In this document: one piece after another, positions 10,011-21,073 of the stretch
Layout of the letters: the number at the start of each line of letters is the position of its first letter
How positions within the stretch are numbered: position 1 is the stretch's first letter
DNA from: Isoetes taiwanensis
Lineage: Eukaryota > Streptophyta > Lycopodiopsida > Isoetales > Isoetaceae
Direction of reading: 5' to 3'
Assembly (NCBI GenBank): GCA_021234155.1
Contig: JAJEKV010000066.1
Coordinates: 740,837-804,836, forward strand
DNA: 64,000 bases
Notes under the pieces: generated by a model
Database searches by the model: none
The model's input: the letters and a program-made list of their open reading frames with translations, nothing else
What the model was told of the DNA's origin: nothing
Made by a program: the position numbers and the translations under genes

Positions 10011-10083
10011 ACCCCTCTAAGCATGCGCGAGAGACCAGTTAGGTCTGGACCTAACATGCTCCTGGCGCATCCTTGGAGGTGTC
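10011..10083 (+). repeat. 73-bp two-tier hairpin, copy 5
   Basis: Same structure, starting 213 bases beyond copy 4. It is the copy closest to the primer binding site, about 245 bases from it. Confidence 0.85.
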
Positions 10084-10326
10084 GGCCAAAAAGTGTCTAA
10101 AATTTGCTAGACTTTCTTAGGTGACTTTTCTTCAATCTACTTCATCTAAATTATGTTCTCTAATTGTCCTAATTCTAGATAATTATTAACTCTATTCATG
10201 GAAAAAAAAAAAATTCCCACTACTCGAGGTTCGTGCTTGGGCTTTTATCTCCAAGACTGAATGTCTAGATTAGTTAGTTCCTATAGGAATACGGTCAGTG
10301 CTCGATCTTGGTCTGCCAAGATCAAA

Positions 10327-10338
10327 GCTCTGATACCA
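10327..10338 (-). other. Primer binding site for initiator tRNA-Met
   Basis: On the minus strand TGGTATCAGAGC follows the LTR end GGCCGTCACA by one base. This is the standard plant initiator tRNA-Met primer site. It fixes the element's orientation and shows that the LTR at 10340 is the 5' LTR. Confidence 0.9.
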
Positions 10339-10339
10339 T

Positions 10340-10454
10340 TGTGACGGCCCCAGCTCCTATACGATGCCTCGATCGTATACAAACTGGAGATCATCCCTCA
10401 AACCAGCATCTGCTCGCTGACATGAGGCCGTCCACCTAACATCGGGCTCTTGCT
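10340..10454 (-). repeat. 5' LTR, truncated to its inner 115 bp
   Basis: Matches 1086-1200 of the 3' LTR nearly base for base, then the match stops abruptly at GGCTCTTGCT. Most of the remaining LTR (the equivalent of about 1230-2643) is found inverted at 22846-24274. Together they make a full LTR lacking about 29 bases at the breakpoint. Confidence 0.85.
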
Positions 10455-11013
10455 TCGAAAACCATTTAGGGGTGAGTTTTTTTAAGCTTCATAGTAATTG
10501 AATCACTAATGTGTCCAGTGGGTTACCCCGTTGGACGACCAGGGCGGGTCCTAGGATAATGCGGCTTTGCTGCCATTTTAAGACATCCATATCATCATGC
10601 CACATCACCAAATTGATGACATCACCATCCTAGTTATCAAATTTTTCACATCACCCATATTTGACTTGAAGTTCAAAAATTCTAGGACAGTGTGGCTCTG
10701 CCATTGTTGGACACCACTGTTAGGTACCAGGACTATGTGGCTCTATCACCGTTGATCACCTATTTTGGGCACCTAGTTTGGGCACTAGGACAGTGTGGCC
10801 CTGCCACTGCTATGGACACTAAGGTGGGTGCCAAGATGTATTCCAGAGCAGTGGACTAGACACCAGGATGATGTGGTTCTATTGCCATTGTTGACCTTGA
10901 AGCTTTGTTCACATCTTGCATGTATGGTCGTAGGACCCTCAGGATTAACATAACAACAAATTTTTTTAATTCAATTCAATTCAATGTACATTGAGTACTA
11001 CGTCATAAGTCAT
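10455..11013. repeat. Intergenic DNA with a degenerate minisatellite
   Basis: From about 10540 to 10915 a motif of the form AGGACAGTGTGGCTCTGCCA recurs several times with variable spacing, giving a degenerate tandem array of roughly 60-75-base units. No gene is visible. Confidence 0.55.
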
Positions 11014-11578
11014 ATGACATATTTAACAATAATAAATGTACTTTAAGGATGCCATGATAATATTATATGTATTTTTAGCTCTTATTAATTTTTTAATAAT
11101 TTGTTAAATATGATACTTACTAAAGTTTAAAGTTGCTTTCTAAACTAATTCTTGGTTCCATCTATTTAGAATTAAATTTTCATCTAAGATTACCCTGTAT
11201 AATTAAAATGCTTTTTTTTTTAATATTTGAAGAAAGTTTTAGATTGAAATTAATTAAATGATTACGTTTATGTTTAATAAATAATGAATAGTTTATTATT
11301 GATTAAAAATCAATGTATTTTATTTCATCAATAATAAATTATTCAATAGTTATTATTAAACCAATAATTTTATACCATTTAATTAATTTCAACCTAAAAC
11401 TTTCCTTAAAGTATTTTTAAAAGTGTAAGAGTTTGTAAATTGTGAAATTCTAATAATAGTTTTAAGTCAATCGCTTATGACGCCATCAGAATCAATCAAT
11501 ACATATATTTTTATAATGGAATTCTTGAAGTGTTATCTACTAAATCTGAATAAGTCCAAATTTTGTTGAATATGTCAT
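11014..11578. mobile_element. Foldback (MITE-like) element, copy A
   Basis: Ends are ATGACATATTTAACAA at the left and the inverse TTGTTGAATATGTCAT at the right; the left end lacks about 20 bases that the other copies have. The interior is a long AT-rich palindrome (AAAGTTTTAGATTGAAATTA and its inverse). It has no coding capacity. It shares sequence with copies B and C but in the opposite orientation. No clear target-site duplication is visible. Confidence 0.7.
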
Positions 11579-11584
11579 GATAGT

Positions 11585-12545
11585 AAGAGGATTGGCAAAG
11601 ATGGTCGGGCAGCAAGAGGTACTGAAGAACAAAATGGATAGTATGATCGAGCTAAAGTAGGCAGTGGGGCTATAGACGGGGGAGATTGCTCACATAAAAG
11701 AATGGATGGAAGTCGTTGAGAAAGAGGTTGAGGCAGATAGAGCATTGATCATGCGAAGATTAAAAATTCTGGAGACAGGGGGCGTAGACCTAGCAAAAGG
11801 TCTCGAGAAAATAATAGAGAAGCAAGTAAAAGAAGTACAAGAGCAAATGATGATAAAGTCTGATGTCAGAGTCATAGAAATTAGGGAATTCTTTAGAATA
11901 AGAATAAGAAAATGGTTATGAATTGGTCGCAGACTTTTTTCAGAGGAAAATGGGAGAGCCAAGAGCAGTAATAGTTCAAGCATAAAGATTGGGTTTATAC
12001 AGGAGCAGAGCGAGGCATATCAATGTCACTGGGATCATATAGCAAAGCAAAGGATACTACGAAAAGCGGAATGACTCAGGTGAGAACAGAAAAACAAAGG
12101 GAGAACTTGATAGAAGATTTAGGGAATTTGAGGAAAATGAGGAACGAGGATATGTGGCTCCAATTGCAAGATGGCAGTAAATGTACTGGGTCAGAACAGA
12201 ACATGCCGAAGGGGACAACATCAAAAACAACTTGTAATCGGTAGCAGGGATAGCAGAGTCGATGAGTGGAGTGGAGAAGGCAGGAGAGATTGGGATCAGC
12301 GGGTGCCGAGAAGGTGGGCACGGGGCAAAAGAAAGAGGAACAACAGGCATAAAGAGAGCTCAAAAACAAGATCTGATGAGCCTGGGCAGCAAAAGAGAGC
12401 TGAGCAATCAAAAAGGGGCTGGGCGAGCTAAACCAGGGATACTGCAGAGGGAGGCAGAGGAAGGAGCAGACAAATTGGGAACCTACAATAAATTTCTGGA
12501 CTGCAGCAGATATCTATGGAATGATGGTGAGGGCCTAACATAGTT
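11585..12545 (+). pseudogene. Possible coiled-coil protein remnant
   Basis: The plus strand reads protein-like with stops: a heptad-like stretch (for example EIAHIKEWMEVVEKEVEADR) in the frame of 11706-11921, then basic R/K/E-rich readings up to 12431 in shifting frames. Composition is purine-rich on this strand, unlike the surrounding AT-rich DNA. I do not recognise a family; a gag-like or LINE ORF1-like remnant is possible. Confidence 0.25.
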
Positions 12546-14268
12546 CGAAGGAGAGGACGTATAGCACAAAGGGTTTTATTCATCTACAAGTGACTTGATA
12601 CGATCTGCAAGTCTTTGAATCTTATTGCTTTGATGTAGAATAGTGGCAATAAAAACTATTTCCATGAGCTTTGCCCTGCACCTAAGCACCAAGGAAAATT
12701 GGGCTACCAGTACGAACATGGTAATTCTGTCGAGGCAATTTTACCTGCGAAATCATGTGCTTTTCATTTTCGAGGTTATCCAGCTTCAAGTTTAAATATT
12801 AGATTAAGGCTCCTTATCATTTGTGTATGCAGGTCTGTGTTTTAATTATTTCAAGAGATTACATCACAATGCAGTAGGTTCTATTCATATTGTTCATAAA
12901 AGCCATCCATCTATAGAATATGTCGAGCTTGCTTCTTTAGTCAAAGGTCATTAGTGCTGCCAACTTCCTAACGGTAAGACCCCTGCCCACCACTTCATTA
13001 TATTTGCTTGCCCCTTACTAAAATCCAATTTAATTCAACTCATAACTCATTCATGGAACAAACACAACATTGTTTCCATAAACTGATATTAATCGCCTTA
13101 GAAGCTATAGTATTTAGGAATCTCGAGAATCCTTCATGTCGTTCTAGCTTCACACTGGCTTTGCATCAAACATTAGGCATTAATTGGGGTCCAACCACAA
13201 AGGCTTTGGAAAGAAATGTTTGCAGCGGCTTTGACCGCCACGCTGCCACGATAAAGTTTTTGTATTTTTTTTTTAAATTATCATAATGCCCTGATGTACA
13301 TTGTATGAGGAGCGGCAATATAGTAAATTTTAAACAAAATATAGGCATTTGGTAACTACCAAAAATTGTAAGGGGCATTTTAGTAGCTGTTAGGCCAGTT
13401 GGCTTCCTTCCTTCCTTCCTTTTAATCTTTTAATAATAATAATAATAAATAAAATTTATTAACGTCCAACAAAAACCTGTGGGTCATGGACAAATCCTTA
13501 CTGCTCTATATCAATTTTTCTTAAATGAAGGTTTAAATTGCATCAGTGATGTTAACACTAGCAAAAAGTTCTTTAATAAATTTTTCTACTTGACGTATTG
13601 TGGAATATTTTGTGAGAGAGTTACCAAAGTCTCGTGGTTCCAGTTCACTTGGGGGTATTTTGATCAAAGTGTTTTAGACTGAGAACAATAAAATATTGCA
13701 TGTGATTATGTTCCTATGTCTTGCCTGCATCCTCATATCCTTTCCTCTCTGGGGAGACCGAACCATCTTCCCTTTGCAATCATGAGATGGGGTGAGTTCA
13801 TGTGCATCTGAGCCACCTCTTGGATCATCCCCGGGTGCATATTCATGTGCCAGAGGTAAACTGAATGCCATGTCAAGCTCTTAGATTAAAATTCGCCAGA
13901 TAATATCCGACCTTTTTTTGCACAGAACTTAATGTACTGTTCAAATGCCTTGTGTTTGAATATTTTACCAAAATTGGCCATTGCAAGATGCAATCGTTTC
14001 AGCATTTGTCCACATCTTTATGCTGACCTTAATTGCCACGCTTGCTAATGATGTACCTTCAATTCTTTTATTCAAATAGCGGGCAGTCTGCCAGGCTACT
14101 TGAATTTCTAATGGATATGCTCCAGTGTCTAATAACAAAATCTCATATGGTACAAACCTTTTACATTTATTTAAACCATGTAACGATATGCAACAAGGTT
14201 TTCTATTCCAATGCATTCCACTTCCCCTTTGGTAAGTGCAACCTTTTGTTTTTTTTTTTTTAAGTTTT
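12546..14268. other. Intergenic DNA, no gene recognised
   Basis: AT-rich sequence with short simple repeats, (CCTT)n near 13407-13426 and (TAA)n near 13431-13450. Open frames are short and without recognisable domains. Confidence 0.5.
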
Positions 14269-14800
14269 AACCATTGTTAAACCATTGAATTATTAACAAC
14301 CAACACATAACTACCGTTGACATTAATTAACACAACCATTGGGTCCAACACATTTAAATTAAAATCCCCCTTAAACCCCCTTTGGTTTGGGTGCATATTC
14401 ACACGGGGGTGACTCCGGGCAACGAGAGCTATTGGATAGGTATATTCACCCCTTATTCCTTAATCTACACCGTACGTAAAGTTCCTCGTTTGTGGGGTAT
14501 GCAAGTACAAAATTTGCTATACTGTATAACAAGATTAAGCAAAATACTATAAGATTTCCAAGCTTAAATACTATATGGTGTTGATTTTGTGCGCAAAATA
14601 CAATTATGAGGGCTCACGCCCTACGCCATCCCCGTGGTGAATATGCACCCAAACCAAAGGGGGTTTAGGGGGATTTTAATTTAAATGTGTTGGACCCAAT
14701 GGTTGTGTTAATTAATGTCAACGGTAGTTATGTGTTGGTTGTTAATGTCAATGGTTGTTATGTGTTGGTTGTTATGTGTTGGGGGATTTAATTTTTATAT
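14269..14800. mobile_element. Foldback element with long terminal inverted repeats
   Basis: The left arm (about 14285-14404, ending CTTTGGTTTGGGTGCATATTC) is the inverse of the right arm (about 14636-14760), giving roughly 120-bp terminal inverted repeats around a 230-bp core. The right end carries an extra tandem repeat of TTATGTGTTGGTTG. No coding capacity. Likely a MITE or foldback transposon of unknown superfamily. Confidence 0.65.
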
Positions 14801-14829
14801 GTTGGATGTTAATGGTTTGTGTTGCAAAA

Positions 14830-15490
14830 AAATTTGCCCCCTTGGCCTTAGAGACGCCCCAGGTGTGACAAAAAAATTTTAGAATTCAAACCAGAGAAAA
14901 ACTAGAATTCATTTGAGGCTTTCATCACCTGTAGCTTTTGAATTTCATCACAATAAAACAAATAGAACATAAGTAAAAGTTACCATAAAAATAGAGCGGA
15001 TTGAACCCATTATTCTGAAAGTCATAAAGTTTGCAACACCCATACACAAACATTTTTCAACTGGAATTTAACAACAGCCTTTGGCCTCCATGGATTCTTG
15101 TGGTGAGAAACCAAAGTGGGAAACTTTTCTGCTTGTTAGTACAAGGATCTAGATTTGCTTGTTGGAATTTGCTTAATAACTGCCTCAAAATCTAAAAATG
15201 CATGGTAATTTTTTGCAACCTTCATTCGGAATGAGCCATAAAACAATATCCAATAGCAATCCTCAGATTAATCATTTTGGTAGGATGTGAAAGCCTACCA
15301 AACCCGGCCGAAAAATTGTTGTTTTAGCATAGATAACTTAACCAACCATATCCATATCATACACTATTAAAAAGATCTCAGAGAGAGCTTTCCAACGCAA
15401 TAAAAATCATCTCAAACAGAGCTCTGGATCAAAAGTTATGATAAGAAATGTGTTGTCGGCGAGGAAACTACACAACATGCGCCCTTCATG
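14830..15490. other. Intergenic DNA, nothing recognised
   Basis: AT-rich sequence with short open frames only; I see no repeat structure or coding signal in it. Confidence 0.5.
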
Positions 15491-15669
15491 TGCCCATTAT
15501 ACACCACACATACTAAAAGAGGGCTTTTGTTGTGAGCCATTGGTTGTTGACCATTATGCACCACACGCACAAAAAGAGGGCTTTTGTTATGAGCCATTGG
15601 TTGTTGACTATTATGCACCACACGCACAAAAAAAGGGTTTTTGTTGTGAGCCATTGGTTGTTGACCATT
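15491..15669. repeat. 58-bp tandem repeat, about three units
   Basis: The word GGGCTTTTGTTGTGAGCC recurs at a 58-base period (near 15518, 15576 and 15634), with the rest of the unit (ATTGGTTGTTGACCATTATG, CACCACACGCAC) also repeated. Open frames here on both strands are by-products of the repetition. Confidence 0.8.
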
Positions 15670-16433
15670 AGAAAAAAAAAAAGGCTAAAATCAATGGCCC
15701 AGAAATGGTGCACTCTAGATGTACGCATTAGTACATCCATTTGAATACATCACAAAATCATAGGAAAACCTTAGTGAAAAGCGTACAAAAACACAAAGAA
15801 AACCCCCTGTTATTATGCTACATATTCACGTATAAACAATGGATACACAAAAATGTGCAAATACATGCATATGTCAGTGGTTCGATCAAGCCTGAGCTTG
15901 AACCTGATAAGCTTCGGTGAAAGAAGCACATGCAGCTAAATCACATGCAGCCATAACCCAACAGCCCAAATTTGACAAGCAGGCAGCCCAAATTTGACAA
16001 CCAAGCGTGACAAGGAGGCAGCCCAAATTTGAAGAAGCAGGCACCGTTTGTGTCTGGAATGGAGCATGTCGAATTCAGCTGCCTCCAAGCAACCACTGCA
16101 TCTTCACCTGGAACAAAATCCGAAATACAAATCTAAAGTGGTTGTGAATTCGAAATTAAAACTGAGATAAATATTCTGAATGAAATCTGAGGCAGGACAA
16201 AATCTGATGCACGCATGCAACTCCACAACAACAGAAAAAAAATTCTTTCTAAATGGCGAGAGTTATTCCGTGACTAAAACAGAAAGCAGATGAGTCCTAC
16301 AATCTCCTGCAGCCCAAGATTTGGAAATCAGGACGAATGCATGAATCGGCCGTGATAAAAAAGGGAACAACCTGCTTTCCAAAAATTTACTATGTCCAAC
16401 ATTTACAGCAAAAAAAAGGCATTCCAGGCCGTT

Positions 16434-16472
<39 letters not shown>

Positions 16473-17181
16473 AATTATAAACCATTGAAAAAACCTTGTA
16501 AATCATCTATAGCATAAGGCCCCATAATTCGAGAGCATATAAAGCAACCGGCAGTACTAATGCATCAAACAAACATTTTCAATATGAAGCAGATTTGATT
16601 GTCTCCCGTGATATTAAACATCACACAAAAAGCCTTCAATGCTGTTGAAATACAGTTATCCATATCTTGGGTACCTTCCAAGCATGAATCTCATGGCCCA
16701 GATATTTGTACGAACTAACCTGCTCCACTCTTTCTCTTTGATATATCACATTAGCCTTGATTTTTTCAAAGCACACGATTTTAGTCTTGCTTCAGCCTTC
16801 TTGAAGCTTGAATTGCCGCTTGAAGCATTCTTGTGCACTCCGACTTTGAAGGTAAAGCCTTATTTCCTTTTACTCCACCTTCCCTTAATACAGGCTTTTG
16901 AAAAATTCCAGCTATATGATATTGGTTAAAAATTTCTATATGAATCTATGAAGGATATATTAAACCCATAGGTCATCGCCACAGACATAGAAGAAATAGC
17001 AAGTAATGCAAGTGCACCCGAATATGGGCGCTCTGCAAGACCTAATTTTGAGCTACCAGCCAAAAGCTTCAAAGCCCAATACTATATAAAATCTCTAACA
17101 CATCATTGTATTTAATTCAAGATCAAGGATGGTAAAGGAAGGAATGGTAAAGGAAGTTTACAGGAAATGATAGGGGGGATT
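15670..17181. other. Intergenic DNA with small repeats and a long poly-A
   Basis: A roughly 30-base motif around GCAGCCCAAATTTG recurs between 15959 and 16045. A run of about 34 A residues ends at 16468, possibly the tail of an old retroposed copy. An open frame at 16639-16929 has no recognisable domain. Confidence 0.45.
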
Positions 17182-17947
17182 ATGACATATTCAACAAAAT
17201 TTGGACTTATTCAGATTTAGTAGATAACACTTCAAGAATGCCATTATAAAAATATATGTATTGATTGATTCTTCTTGATTGTTATAATTTTTATAAGTTA
17301 TCTTTAAATTAAAACTATAATGATTATCAAAGAATAAACTTGATTTCCAAACTAATTTTTATTTGAATCTATTTAGAATTAGACATTTCAAGAATATAAA
17401 AATTTAAATTTTTAGTGATTTAACAGATTCAAGATTTAGCAATCATGATAATTAAATCAAATCTGATGGTTTCATAAGTGATTGACTTAAAACTATTATT
17501 AAAATTTCACAATTTACAAACTCTTACACTTTTAAAAATACTTTAAGGAAAGTTTTAGGTTGAAATTAATTAAATGATATAAAGTTATTGGTTTAATAAT
17601 AACTATTGAATAATTTATTATTGATGAAATAAAATACATTGATATTTAATCAATAATAAACTATTCATTATTTATTAAACATAAACGTAATCATTTAATT
17701 AATTTCAATCTAAAACTTTCTTTTAAATATTATTTTAATTATACAGGGTAATCTTAGATGAAAATTTAATTCTAAATATATGTAACCAAGAATTAGTTTC
17801 GAAAGCAACTTTAAACTTTAGTCAGTATCATATTTAACAAATTATTAAAAAATTAATAAGAGCTAAAAATATATATAATATTATCATGGCATCCTTGAAG
17901 TACATTTATTAGATTTGAATAAGTCCAAATTTTGTTAAATATGTCAT
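17182..17947. mobile_element. Foldback (MITE-like) element, copy B, most complete
   Basis: Begins ATGACATATTCAACAAAA and ends with the inverse, TTTTGTTAAATATGTCAT, a terminal inverted repeat of at least 30 bases. GATT lies on both outer sides (17178-17181 and 17948-17951), possibly a 4-bp target duplication. The interior is palindromic and AT-rich with no coding capacity. Confidence 0.75.
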
Positions 17948-17951
17948 GATT

Positions 17952-19224
17952 CTATATCATGTTCAAATGGAAGAGCATCATGTGTGTATTATGATGTTAA
18001 AATGGAAGATCATAATTTACATGATATTCAAACGAAGAACATCAAGATTTATATGATGTTTATCGTGAACTTCTATAATTACCTGGCCAATGCAGTTACC
18101 AGGAGGATTGTAGCTACGAATCATGGAAATGTCTCCATCATAACATGTAACTCTGACACATGAATGATAAGTTTTGTGCATGGGCTGCATATAAGTTTGC
18201 TTTATTTGTGTAGAGTTTTACAGTCAGTTCTTTGTGAGTATCCAAGTTTTGAACATTCAACATATATAATGGTAGAGTTCAAGGAATTAATGGTATAATT
18301 GGTCATACATTTTTGCACCCTATGTCCATTAGCAGAAGGGGGCTGAATTCTGTCACTTACAAGAATTTGAGTAAAGTTACACCATCCTCTGAAACTTAAT
18401 CAAAGCCTACATTAGCAACTATGAATCAAAGCCGACATTTGCTAATATGATAACTAGGTCTAAGATTAGTTTTCTCAAATCATCTTTTTGGAAGGGCAGG
18501 CCATTGATAAGCTTATGTGTGCTTTTGATTTACAGTTATGTGCAATTTGTTTACAGCAAGACAGATATGAGAGATTGCTTCACTAAGATGAGCTTCCGCT
18601 TTATCTTTTCTGTTCTGTGAAGGTTTTGAGTTCAAGCATGTGAATTGCTTTCAGCTAAGGTCTATATGTATTAACAGAGGCAGAAATGGGTGCGAATACA
18701 ATGTAGGTGACTACATAGGTCAGGTGGATGTGATTCCTTTTTTCAAAATTCTTTGGACTGGGTCTGCCCATCTTGTGTTACTTTTTGCCTCCACTCAGCC
18801 AGCCTGCTCCATGTTTTGCTTCATTTCCTCCCCACTAGCTCCTCTGCCATGGATGTATTATAGACGAGAAATATTTGTAGTTTATCAAAATGTTGCATGT
18901 ATAGTCATGCATAATTTGTCAATCCCCACCATATTAGAACCTTCTATATTGGCTTTCCTGTATAAGTGAATAAAGGGTAGATGATAGATGCTGCTCGCTG
19001 CTGTTTTTTTTCCTTTTCGAAGTTCAAAAATTGAATTTGTTATTTTCAATCATTTCTTAGAATCTTTTAGATGTTAATATGAAAATACGTTATTTAATGA
19101 GAATGAGCAGAAACTTCATCTCATATGACACTCTTCTTCCTGACATTCCCTATCATCGCATGGCTATTTTTTACCACATTTTTCACCATCGCTTCCTCGT
19201 CGTCCTCATCAGAATTACCTTTAT
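17952..19224. other. Intergenic DNA between foldback copies B and C
   Basis: No gene recognised. An open frame at 18640-18969 on the plus strand has no domain I know. Confidence 0.45.
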
Positions 19225-19671
19225 ATGTACCAAATTCTTACTTATCAATCTATTTTCAACTCAAGTTTGTTGCTAAATGCAACTGTTTTGAGGAACCACA
19301 ATGCGCTTACTCATTTTATTAAAGTTGGAGTAGGATCTAAGACTATCCCCCTGAAACTCACGTTAGATACATGGGCTAACGTGACATGGGTTGCAAGTGA
19401 TACCTTATGCATTACTCAAGATTGCACTGGATATAGGAAGAAATCGTCAAAGACTGCATATCCAATATCCTGCATATCAAATGCTTGCAGATTGTTGCAA
19501 TATGGAAGAGATACATACTCAGGTTGCAGGGATAGTGGATGTGATGCGATGATAGAATATGTAGACGGTTTCACTGTGGTCATAGAATTGATAAGAGACA
19601 GACTAACATTTGATCAAGTATCATCAAGTGTTGTTTTTGGTTTTGGAATTGGTCACGCGGGAAGAGAATGA
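19225..19671 (+). pseudogene. Pepsin-like aspartic protease fragment (N-terminal lobe)
   Basis: The frame reads like the N-terminal lobe of plant A1 aspartic proteases: a VGVGSKTIPLKL strand, the active-site strand LDTWANVTWV and a following cysteine-rich part (CITQDC, CISNAC, CRDSGCDAM), ending at VFGFGIGHAGRE. In functional enzymes the active-site motif is DTG; here it is DTW, so the catalytic glycine is lost. There is no C-terminal lobe. The 3' end runs straight into foldback copy C at 19668. I take it as a dead gene fragment. Confidence 0.6.
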
Positions 19672-20844
19672 CATATTCAACAAAATTTGGACTTATTCAG
19701 ATTTAGTAGATAACACTTCAAGAATGCCATTATAAAAATATATGTATTGATTGATTCTTCTTGATTATTGTTATAATTTTTATAAGTTTATCTTTAAATT
19801 AAAACTATAATGGTTATCAAAGAATAAACTTGTTAGCACACTAGCCCTACCGGGCCTACAGCCTTTCCTCAAATTCTAGCCTATCCACGTGTAATTTCCA
19901 TGTCATCAAAATCTGATGTGCCTTATTTTGCACCGTCAGATCTCTACTTTCGCAAATCTAAGGCCGGGGAAATTAGAAAATCGGCAAAAAATAGTTACGG
20001 AGATGGAAAGGGTCAAGGAATAACTTCTTCTTTCCCTCCATCGGACTTTGTGAAGGAGATGGCACCAGACATGTCAAAGCAAGAACTTTTCTTGTCATTT
20101 TGTACTATTACTCTCAATCAATATCTTTGTTTGCAACTCTTCACCGTATCAGGAGACGACTATGGCCTTAATTGAAAATTGCCTTGCTTTTGCAGAATGA
20201 TTTGCAATTTGGAGTTGGCTTGCGGTGGACAAAGCCTTTTTTGGGATGTTCTTGTTTGCCTTATCGTATTTTCTTGCAGGCTTTTAGGCCGATTCTGAGC
20301 ACCAGGCCATCTCTAACAGGTTGCGGTTGTTTTCCATCTAGGGTAAGCAGTTATTTGCCTTCGCCTTTGTACTTGCTGCTACACTGGATTTCACAATTTA
20401 CAAACTTTTATACTTTTAAAAATACTTTAAGGAAAGTTTTAGGTTGAAATTAATTAAATGATATAAAGTTATTGGTTTAATAATTACTATTGAATAATTT
20501 ATTATTGATGAAATAAAATACATTGATATTTAATCAATAATAAACTATTCATTATTTATTAAACATAAACGTAATCATTTAATTAATTTCAATCTAAAAC
20601 TTTCTTTAAATATTTAAAAAAAAAAAGCATTTTAATTATACAGGGTTATCTTAGATGAAAATTTAGTTCTAAATAGATGGAACCAAGAACTAGTTTCAAA
20701 AGCAACTTTAAACTTTAGTCAGTATCATTTCTAACAAATTATTAAAAAATTAATAAGAGCTAAAAATACATATAATATTATCATGGCATCCTTGAAGTAC
20801 ATTTATTAGATTTGAATAAGTCCAAATTTTGTTAAATATGTCAT
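19668..20844. mobile_element. Foldback (MITE-like) element, copy C, with foreign insert
   Basis: Its two outer parts (19668-19832 and 20389-20844) match copy B closely. The middle of copy B (about 17342-17502) is replaced by about 556 bases of unrelated, less AT-rich DNA at 19833-20388. That insert has short plus-strand open frames (19900-20175 and 20172-20447) of unknown product, such as a stretch rich in K, G and S. This is the layout of a Pack-type element that has taken up host sequence, but no source gene is identified. Confidence 0.6.
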
Positions 20845-21073
20845 GTCATAAATAATCTCAAAAACCATAACTAGTTTTAACAAACCACTGTCACATTTAA
20901 AACCAACATTCATAACCACTACCAATCACAACAAACCACTATGATACGTGGGTTTTCTCTATCAAATAAAATCATGCATAAAAAACTACATATATCATGG
21001 TTTTTAGATGATCTGGCATTGGTAAAATATAGTAGTTTAGTTTTGGGCTCCTTGTGTAATAGCAAAGATAAAG

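Larger units (their letters stand above)
1086..10454 (-). mobile_element. Non-autonomous LTR retrotransposon carrying a CENH3-like histone ORF
   Basis: Read on the minus strand the order is: 5' LTR (10340-10454, truncated here), PBS for initiator tRNA-Met (10327-10338), a leader with three 73-bp hairpins, the histone-fold ORF (9357-8224), two more hairpins, a decayed ORF region (7519-6710), about 3.9 kb without a recognisable gene, a polypurine tract (2656-2644) and the 3' LTR (2643-1086). I found no reverse transcriptase, RNase H, integrase or clear protease, so it must have moved with enzymes from another element. Its 3' internal region (about 3120-3500) resembles the segment just downstream of the chromodomain in the Ty3/gypsy element at 46.1-46.4 kb, which suggests that family as the source. 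By eye the LTRs differ at a few per cent of positions, so the insertion is neither brand-new nor very old. Confidence 0.85.

Noticed and set aside
9578-10083. The inner stems GTTAGGT and ACCTAAC fit the GTTRRRY and RYYYAAC core sites of integron attC recombination sites.
   Set aside because: The order of the two cores is reversed relative to attC, there is no integron integrase, and the setting is a plant retrotransposon. Treated as coincidence.
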